Of a DNA stretch of 7,325 nt, positions 1-4,540 are shown piece after piece. Under the pieces are notes generated by a model. That model saw only the letters and a program-made list of their open reading frames with translations. It was not told the origin of the DNA and ran no database searches. Position 1 is the stretch's first letter, and each line of letters begins with the position of its first letter. Where the stretch lies: positions 1-7,325 of the forward strand of contig JASHRR010001040.1 of NCBI GenBank assembly GCA_030037185.1, read 5' to 3'. The DNA is from Xanthobacteraceae bacterium. GTDB lineage: Bacteria; Pseudomonadota; Alphaproteobacteria; Rhizobiales; Xanthobacteraceae. The translations under genes and the position numbers were made by a program.

Positions 1-774
1 GCACCGCGCTGGATTCCGAGCCTGGTGGCGCTGGAAATCAAGGCCGCCCGCGGTCGACCCGGGACACCTGAAGAGAGCCCAACTCATTCGTGAGATGAGT
101 GTGGCGAATCCGCTATGGGGCGCTCCCCGCATCCAGGGTGAACTCCTTAAGCTCGGCATGGATGTCGGCCAGACCACCGTGGCGAAGTACATGGCGAAAA
201 GACGACGGCCGCCGTTCGCAGGGTTGGAGGACCTTTGTTCACAATCACGCCGACGCCATCGCGTCGATCGAGATGTTCGTGGTGCCGACGATCTCGTTTG
301 GGCTTCTGTATGGACTTCTTATCCTGCGGCAGTCGCGCCGCGAGCTTCTGTGGCTGGGTGTGACAGCCCATTCCAATGCGGAATGGCTTGCCCGTCAGCT
401 GACCGAGGCCTGCGGCTGGGACGAGCCTCCACGCTACTTGATCCGCGACCGCGATGGCGCGTATGGCGCTGCCTTCATCCGGCGCATCCGGGCCATGGGC
501 GCGACCGACCGGTCTCGGCGCGGCCGCCTTGGCAGAACGGATATGCGGAGAGGCTGATCGGCTCGATCCGACGGGAATGTCTTGATCAGTCGTCGTCGTT
601 GGCGAGCGCCATCTGCGCCACGTTCTCGCATCGTACCAAAAATACTACAACGAGGTCAGAACGCACCTATCGCTGCAGAAGGACGCGCCGGTTCGGCGTG
701 ATGTGTGCCGAACAGAGCGCGTGCGTTCGTCGGCGATCTTGGGCGGGCTACACCATCAATATGTTCGAGTTTGA
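1..774 (+). pseudogene. Decayed DDE integrase/transposase (IS481/IS3-like rve core), 5' end outside window
   Basis: Remnant of an insertion-sequence transposase with an integrase catalytic core. The protein is only recognisable if read through several frames. Frame 2 gives a helical segment rich in W, R and K (RAWWRWKSR, about 17-43). Frame 1 gives GRPGTPEE (52-75). Frame 2 resumes with NPLWGAPRIQGELLKLG and VAKYMAKRRRPP (about 80-215). Frame 3 carries FVVPTISFGLLYGLLIL, the ACGWDEPPRYLIRDRDGAYG segment and RRIRAMG (about 222-505). Frame 2 gives PWQNGYAERLIGSIRRECLD (about 525-586). Frame 1 gives YQKYYNEVRTHLSLQKDAP and GGLHHQYVRV up to a TGA at 772-774. The second Asp (RDRDG) and the Glu (NGYAER) of the DDE triad are visible. 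The position where relatives have the first Asp (MDLFVVP) reads Glu (IEMFVVP, codon 270-272). With at least five frame changes it cannot make a working enzyme. The family name is from memory of closely similar rhizobial integrases. Neither terminal inverted repeats nor a target duplication could be identified. Confidence 0.88.
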
Positions 775-951
775 GTTTCCGACAGGGACTGCCCCATCCC
801 GAGCCAGCCTTTCGCATACCCATGCAAGTAATGTATCCTGCCCTGCAATCGCGGGATGGGATCGCCGGCTGGCCTCGTCCACGGTTGCGCATGAGGCCAA
901 CATCAGAGCCGACGGCGCCAGCATGGCGGCGCGCATGATTGTTGGTCGCAT
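775..951 (-). pseudogene. Truncated small outer-membrane lipoprotein remnant
   Basis: A minus-strand start codon at 951-949 has a good ribosome binding site (GGAAGGG, a few bases upstream). It opens a typical lipoprotein signal peptide: MRPTIMRAAM, then a hydrophobic stretch, then the lipobox LASC with Cys at about residue 21, followed by ATVDEASRRSHPAIAGQ. An acylated, outer-membrane-anchored periplasmic protein is therefore the likely original product. After about residue 38 the sequence seems damaged. The frame reads LLAWVCERLARDG, while the adjacent frame reads CMGM at the same place, as if an original LxxCMGMPERLARDG had suffered two compensating indels. The open frame then runs to 748 through DNA that belongs to the 3' end of the integrase on the other strand. 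The true C-terminus is therefore missing, probably cut off by the mobile-element fragment. The function of the intact protein is unknown. The signal peptide and RBS are clear; the damage model is inference. Confidence 0.55.
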
Positions 952-1246
952 AATCCCTTCCTTCGGCGGCAATCCCGCCCCGGTGCCCGCCACACACTCG
1001 CTACGCACGCCTGCGGCGACGCCTTGCGCGGCTGCATTGCCATTTGCATCTCCCTGTAACAGCGGCATAGTCCGTCCCATTGCGTCGCCGGCGGCGGCGC
1101 AACAGGCCGGGCTACATCGAGGTGAGAACGGCGCCGCAAATCAGGACCCTTGGAGCGGACGTTACGCTCGAATATGCGTCGGCAGGGTTGGTTTGGGTCC
1201 CCCCACACGCGACACCGCGTCTGGTTCGTATAATTCCAAGGCTAAG
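952..1246. other. Gene-poor stretch upstream of the lipoprotein remnant
   Basis: No convincing gene on either strand. Open frames are present but have the Arg/Ala/Pro-rich composition expected of random high-GC DNA. None has a credible ribosome binding site together with a signal peptide or motif. The left edge carries the ribosome binding site of the minus-strand lipoprotein remnant, and its promoter would be expected here, though I could not identify one. The main structure is the GC-rich hairpin at 1080-1102. Confidence 0.5.
1080..1102 (+). repeat. GC-rich inverted repeat (10-bp stem, 3-base loop)
   Basis: The arms TTGCGTCGCC (1080-1089) and GGCGGCGCAA (1093-1102) pair over ten positions around a GGC loop. 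One pair is a G.U wobble when read as plus-strand RNA, and it becomes a mismatch on the minus strand. No T-run follows, so it is not an intrinsic terminator. It may be a REP-like intergenic palindrome or a transcript-stabilising hairpin. Only the symmetry itself is certain. Confidence 0.6.
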
Positions 1247-1280
1247 AACATATAGGGGAATTAAACATATAGGGCTTTAA
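1247..1280 (+). repeat. Two-copy tandem repeat, 17-bp period (AACATATAGGG)
   Basis: AACATATAGGG occurs at 1247-1257 and again, identical, at 1264-1274. The six-base spacers are partly similar (GAATTA and CTTTAA). The repeat is AT-rich in a GC-rich setting and lies about 15-50 bases upstream of the palindrome and EcfG-like promoter that precede the gene at 1449. Its position would suit an operator for a tandem-binding regulator. No known regulator is recognised. Confidence 0.55.
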
Positions 1281-1292
1281 AGGACCGTGATC

Positions 1293-1310
1293 GGTTCCCG
1301 GAAGGGAACC
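1293..1310. repeat. Perfect 7-4-7 palindrome GGTTCCCGGAAGGGAACC
   Basis: GGTTCCC (1293-1299) and GGGAACC (1304-1310) are perfect inverted copies around GGAA. The right arm contains the GGAAC that would be the -35 element of the EcfG-like promoter at 1305-1329, so a protein bound to the dyad would compete with RNA polymerase. In RNA read from further upstream it would also form a compact hairpin. Confidence 0.65.
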
Positions 1311-1329
1311 AATGTAGCTCTGTCGAGTT
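1305..1329 (+). promoter_or_regulatory. EcfG-type (general stress response) sigma factor promoter, candidate
   Basis: GGAAC at 1305-1309, a 17-base spacer, then GTT at 1327-1329. The alphaproteobacterial EcfG/SigT promoter is known as GGAAC-N16/17-(C)GTT, so both boxes and the spacing fit. The base before GTT is A rather than the preferred C. Transcription would start near 1336, leaving a leader of about 110 bases before the start codon at 1449. If real, it places the secreted helical protein in the PhyR/NepR/EcfG stress regulon. The match is short, so chance agreement is possible. Confidence 0.4.
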
Positions 1330-1448
1330 ATGGCAGTCGAATCGGTGACTGACGACATTGGCCGTGCGTGCCCGGTGGCGTCGTGGACACGATATTCGCG
1401 GCAGGAACGTGTGACGACTCTGGGCACTCAAGCAACGGAGAAACCCTG

Positions 1449-1937
1449 ATGAATTCAGTTCGGAACGCGGTCGTCGTTTCCACCGCATCGCTATTTCTGG
1501 CGTTCGCGGCAGGAACCGCCTCGGCGCAGACGACTGGCCAATCGCCGCAGCAGGTTCAAAAGTCGCTCGGCGACTTGAACCGGGTGGTCGATCATACTCA
1601 GCGGCTCATCGTCAGCCAAAAATTCAATCAACTTTCTCGCGAGAATGACGAGTTTCAGGAGGGGGCGCGGGCACTGGAGAAAAGCATTGCAGCTGAGCCG
1701 TCTGATTTCAAAATGAAGATCGCGGGCATGCTGGAAAGGGCCAAGGCGGAATCGAAACATCTTGCTAACGCTGCGCAGACGCCTGACGGCGCCACGCTCG
1801 CCCGCATTCACACCTCACTCGCGGATGCCGTGAAGGAGATCCTGGCCGCCTTCCCCAACAGCGTACACCCAGGCTCTCCGAATCTCGCGGAGGAACAGCA
1901 AGAGGAACGGCCGGCGACGACCGGCTCCGCCCGATAA
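1449..1937 (+). CDS. Small secreted alpha-helical protein, unknown function
   Basis: Encodes 162 residues. The ATG at 1449 is chosen because GGAG lies eight bases upstream and a Sec signal peptide starts exactly there: charged MNSVRN, hydrophobic core, then cleavage after ASA (about residue 26, before QTTGQ). Starting further upstream would bury the signal peptide. The mature part looks like a four-helix bundle, with probable helices at about 33-57, 59-81, 87-110 and 114-134. A flexible Pro/Glu-rich tail follows to GSAR. There is no cysteine, hence no CxxCH heme site, although length and helix pattern recall periplasmic cytochrome c'/b562-type bundles. I do not recognise a named family. It is a single gene, preceded by an EcfG-like promoter and followed by a terminator-like hairpin at 2039-2061. 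A periplasmic stress-related role is inference from that promoter only. Confidence 0.8.
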   Translation: MNSVRNAVVVSTASLFLAFAAGTASAQTTGQSPQQVQKSLGDLNRVVDHTQRLIVSQKFNQLSRENDEFQEGARALEKSIAAEPSDFKMKIAGMLERAKAESKHLANAAQTPDGATLARIHTSLADAVKEILAAFPNSVHPGSPNLAEEQQEERPATTGSAR

Positions 1938-2038
1938 TCTCGATAATGAAGATCGCTCCTATCGATCGGAAGCATATGGGCGAGAGAAAGCTAAAAGAGA
2001 CGACACAATTGTCATGACATGAGAGGTGCTCGGGTGAA

Positions 2039-2061
2039 GGCGGGTGACCCGTCTTTGTTTC
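2039..2061 (+). terminator. Rho-independent terminator, candidate
   Basis: GGCGGG (2039-2044) pairs with CCCGTC (2048-2053), with one G.U pair and a TGA loop, followed at once by TTTGTTTC. The polarity suits the plus-strand gene ending at 1937, about 100 bases upstream. Read on the minus strand the stem has no T-run, so it does not look like a terminator for the decayed gene ending at 2072. A ten-base palindrome TGTCATGACA lies between them at 2010-2019. Confidence 0.5.
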
Positions 2062-2071
2062 TCCCGATAAA

Positions 2072-3024
2072 TCAGTCGAGCTTTGCGCCCAGTTCCTCCG
2101 CTGTCACGCGCTCCTCCTCGAACTGTTTTACCGCGTAATCGTGATATTCCGCGCTGGCCATGTAGTGAATTTCTTGCGCGAATTTCTTTATCGTCGCAAC
2201 AAATGCAGGGTCGTCGAGCGCCTTCTTGAAGGCGTCGTGCAAGATTTTGACGACCCCCGGATCCATGCCCTTCGTCCCGCCGATACCGTTCGGCGCGTTG
2301 GCGACGATATCGAAGCCGGTCCCCGCATGGTCGGCACGTCGGGCCCGGCCCCACCGGTGACGAGCAAGCGAAACTGGCCCGAATCGACTTGCGGCGCCCA
2401 CCTGCCGCGTCGGTCATGGCATCCAGCTGGCGGCTGAGCAGCGCCTGGACCAATTCCGTCGAGCTCTCGTACGAAATGTGGACCCTTTTGATGCCGAGCT
2501 GGCTCGCTACCCGTTCTAGCGCGACTTGCGGATTGCTGCCCGTGCCCGCCGATCCATCGTTCATCATGCCGGGATGCGCCTGGGCATCGGCCAGAAATTG
2601 CCGGAACATTTCCAGGGGGCATCGCTTCTCACCGCGACCCCGGTCGTCAGCGTTGTGATGGCGATGGGTAGGTGAAGTCGGTGATCGGATCATAGGTCGT
2701 CTTGCGGATGAAAGGTGCGCGAAAGATCGGCGGCCCGAGTTGGGAAATCGTATAGCCGTCTGGCTTTGCGGTCGCGGCCATCTGCTCCGGCGCGAGCGTG
2801 CCGCCAGCCCCTGGCCGGTTCTCGACGACGATGGACTGCCCGAGGTACTTTTCCGCTGCGCTCGCCAGCGCGCGGATGGTGACATCGGTTCCAGCACCCC
2901 AGGGCATGATGAGTGTGATGGGACGAACGAGCAGGAAGGCGCGTCCGGCAATTTTTTGCTTTTCGCCGAAGCGCCCGGCCTCGTCGCGTCGTCCGCGTGG
3001 TACTGCGCCCACTGCCATCAGCAT
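2072..3024 (-). pseudogene. Frameshifted Bug-family (TctC-like) solute-binding protein
   Basis: Remnant of a periplasmic substrate-binding protein of the tripartite tricarboxylate transporter (Bug) family, which captures small carboxylates or similar solutes for a TctAB-type carrier. Family landmarks appear in order but in different minus-strand frames. One frame gives RPITLIMPWGAGTDVTIRAL, then QSIVVENRPGAGGTLAPEQM and ATAKPDGYTI up to TDFTY (3024 to about 2665). The next gives TTLTTGVAVRSDAPWK (about 2653-2612). A third gives FRQFLADAQAHPGMMNDGSA and on to LLSRQLDAMTDA (about 2610-2405). Then come WAPQVDSGQFRLLVTGGAG (about 2400-2340) and GFDIVANAPNGIGGTKGMDP to EELGAKLD and stop (about 2325-2072). 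At least four frameshifts are needed. The N-terminal signal peptide is not recognisable between the putative start and VRPITL, so the start is uncertain. No tctA or tctB partner is present. It follows the decayed phosphatase by about 25 bases on the same strand. Confidence 0.88.
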
Positions 3025-3048
3025 TTTCTTCTTACGCGTGTGCCCTGC

Positions 3049-3753
3049 CTAGAGCCCGAGGGCGTGGCGCAGTTCCGCCTTGGCCTCAGCGAACTCCTTC
3101 ACGAAGGCGGGGTCCTGCATGAGCGCGACGGCAAGACCCGTCGCAGCGAGGCGCCCGGCTTCGACGTCGCTCGGGAAAGGCACGCCGAGGACGAATCCGG
3201 TCATCGCCGAATTCCCCGCCCGCGCATAGAGCGCGGCGCTCTTCTCGGGCACCATGTTGGCGAGGATGATCGCGGTCAGGTAGTTGACGGTGGACGCGCC
3301 GCTCGGATAGGAACTGCCCTCCGGCTTGTCGCCTAGCGAGCGGACTTACATGCTGGCCACGAAAGGCCGCGGGCGGTTCCACACGCCCTTACCGGCCTGG
3401 AACGCGACGACCGCGTCGCCGCGGAGCTTGTGAAACAGCGCCGCTACCTTGGGCAGGTCCTGCGCATCGAACTTTGGACCGAGCACGTCGGCAAATCCGA
3501 AGGTGCCAGCGGTAGCGTCAGCCAGCGCTCGCTGCGATTGCGCCGGCGTTCGCGCCTTCTGCACGGCAAGGACCGCGGCTAGGTCGCGCTTCTGCTGCTC
3601 GGAATCGGGCGCAGGAACCGGCGGGAGGACGGTCGTGAGATTGAACCGATCGGGCGTGACAAAGGTGGTCTCTGCCGCTGCGGGGGCCCTGCCGGGCGGC
3701 AGTGCCACGCTCGCTGCAACAACCCAAGTTAAAAAGATCGCCCTGCGTATCAT
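3049..3753 (-). pseudogene. Class A acid phosphatase (PAP2 superfamily) with in-frame stop and lost active site
   Basis: A single reading frame of 235 codons matches periplasmic class A nonspecific acid phosphatases, which hydrolyse phosphomonoesters through a phospho-histidine. The start at 3753 has AAGGA eight bases upstream and a signal peptide (MIRRAIFLTW, then cleavage near RAPAAA). Family landmarks follow: TVLPPVPAPDSEQQKRDLAA, FGFADVLGP and motif 1, KGVWNRPRPF, which fits KxxxxxxRP (residues 122-130). A TAA stop at 3346-3348 (codon 136) then interrupts the frame. After it the same frame continues with LGDKPEGSSYPSGAST, LTAIILANMVPEK and GVPFPSDVEAGR to the normal end, RHALGL. The PSGH histidine is now Ala, and the nucleophile position in GVHxPSD is Pro. 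The Arg of motif 3 survives only in the adjacent frame (EFGDDR), implying two compensating indels. An active enzyme is very unlikely. It lies 44 bases after the cytochrome gene and was probably co-transcribed with it. Confidence 0.85.
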
Positions 3754-3797
3754 GGCGGCATTCCTTGCAAGTGGCAGATGGTCCGGTCGCTTCCGCT

Positions 3798-4319
3798 CTA
3801 CGGGCGGGTCGGCTTGAACTCCTGGTCTGCGTAGGCGCCCGCATTGTCGGGGACCTTGATCACCACCATGGCGCGGTCCGTTAGCCGATGGCAGCCGTTG
3901 CAGCCTTGGGTGAGCTGCGCGTAGGCGGTTTGGAAGCGGGTCATATCGCTCGTTTTGATGGCCTGGTCGAGCGCCGCCATCGGCTCTTTGACAAAACGGG
4001 CAAAGAGATCAGCGGTCGGCTGTCCGCGATAATTCGGGATCGCCTGGGGAATGCGATCGAAGGACTCGCCGAGTTCCTTCAGCGCATAAGCCGCATAGGC
4101 CCAATCTCCTGCCTGCGCCGCGATTGCCATTTTGGCGTGCCGCGGCTGCACACCGAACGCCATCACCTCGCCCATGCCGATACGGTACGGCATCCGGGCC
4201 GCCGGTGCGCCCGCGGGCGCAGCGGGCTGTTCCTGCCCGGCGGCGGGCAGATTGGCGGCGCCGATACTGGCGAAGAGGCCGATTCCGATGAGCGGCAAAG
4301 CGGCGCGGGGTGCTGTCAT
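3798..4319 (-). CDS. Secreted monoheme c-type cytochrome, class II-like
   Basis: Encodes 173 residues. The ATG at 4319 is chosen over one eight codons upstream (4343) because GGAGAG lies just before it and the signal peptide begins there. A hydrophobic segment (about 7-24) is followed by an Ala/Pro-rich linker (QEQPAAPAGAPAA). The mature domain is helical. It has RHAKMAIAAQAGDW at about 60-73, AAYALKELGESFDRIPQA next, and one heme-binding motif CNGCH at 140-144 near the C-terminus. It ends IKVPDNAGAYADQEFKPTRP. A C-terminal CxxCH after several helices is the arrangement of class II cytochromes (cytochrome c' type). His61 is a possible second heme ligand, which is inference. It should be a periplasmic electron carrier or sensor, with heme attached by the usual Ccm machinery. 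It precedes the decayed acid phosphatase by 44 bases, suggesting an operon. The redox partner is unknown. Confidence 0.85.
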   Translation of the reverse strand: MTAPRAALPLIGIGLFASIGAANLPAAGQEQPAAPAGAPAARMPYRIGMGEVMAFGVQPRHAKMAIAAQAGDWAYAAYALKELGESFDRIPQAIPNYRGQPTADLFARFVKEPMAALDQAIKTSDMTRFQTAYAQLTQGCNGCHRLTDRAMVVIKVPDNAGAYADQEFKPTRP

Positions 4320-4350
4320 GTGTCTCTCCGGTTTGCCACTCATATCGGCG

Positions 4351-4379
4351 TCAAATCTTAGCCATCGTTACTCACCTCC
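4351..4379 (-). promoter_or_regulatory. Consensus ribosome binding site heading a four-codon ORF in the cytochrome leader
   Basis: On the minus strand GGAGGTGA (4379-4372), close to the full anti-16S complement, is followed six bases later by ATG GCT AAG ATT TGA (4365-4351; Met-Ala-Lys-Ile-stop). The cytochrome start lies 31 bases further on with its own weaker GGAGAG. Removing one base after the ATT codon would join this ATG in frame to the cytochrome. It may be a leader mini-ORF affecting cytochrome translation, or the trace of a lost gene start. Confidence 0.4.
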
Positions 4380-4410
4380 GTGGCGGCGGGTAGTGGTTTT
4401 TTTTCTATAA

Positions 4411-4451
4411 GGCTATAGCCGGCAAGGTATACCTCGTGCCTTGACACGAGG
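4411..4451. repeat. Two intergenic dyads between receptor and cytochrome genes
   Basis: GGCTATAGCC (4411-4420) is a perfect ten-base palindrome. CCTCGTG (4432-4438) and CACGAGG (4445-4451) form a perfect seven-base stem with a six-base loop. They lie about 90 bases after the receptor stop codon on the minus strand. No T-run directly follows either stem in the direction of transcription. A T-run at 4397-4404 is on the plus strand and reads as A's for the minus-strand genes. They could slow polymerase or protect the receptor mRNA's 3' end; a classical intrinsic terminator is not supported. Confidence 0.5.
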
Positions 4452-4540
4452 GTGGCCTTTGTCCAAGGGGTTGATCGCGAGCAGGTGACGTTATTCCCGG
4501 CGCGTCTCACGAGTACGTACCAGAGGAGGATTGGGAGCAT

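Noticed and set aside
95..1255. A long plus-strand open frame of 386 codons starting inside the integrase
   Set aside because: Only short stretches of it match the integrase; the rest is shadow reading of other frames and of non-coding DNA after 774.
1398..1430. A second EcfG-like promoter starting at GGAAC 1404-1408
   Set aside because: No GTT lies 16-17 bases downstream.
2740..3336. A 198-codon plus-strand ORF across the binding-protein and phosphatase remnants
   Set aside because: Antisense to two genes with clear homology on the minus strand; composition is that of a shadow frame.
3346..3348. Programmed read-through of the phosphatase TAA
   Set aside because: No supporting context is visible, and the downstream half has lost its catalytic histidines, so read-through would not yield an enzyme.
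4320..4343. Cytochrome start eight codons upstream (ATG at 4343)
   Set aside because: No ribosome binding site there and it adds charged residues before the signal peptide, whereas the ATG at 4319 has GGAGAG just upstream.
4358..4540. A 60-codon minus-strand ORF whose ATG directly follows the receptor's TGA
   Set aside because: No recognisable motif, no adequate ribosome binding site, and it runs through two perfect palindromes and the cytochrome leader, so it is more likely non-coding.
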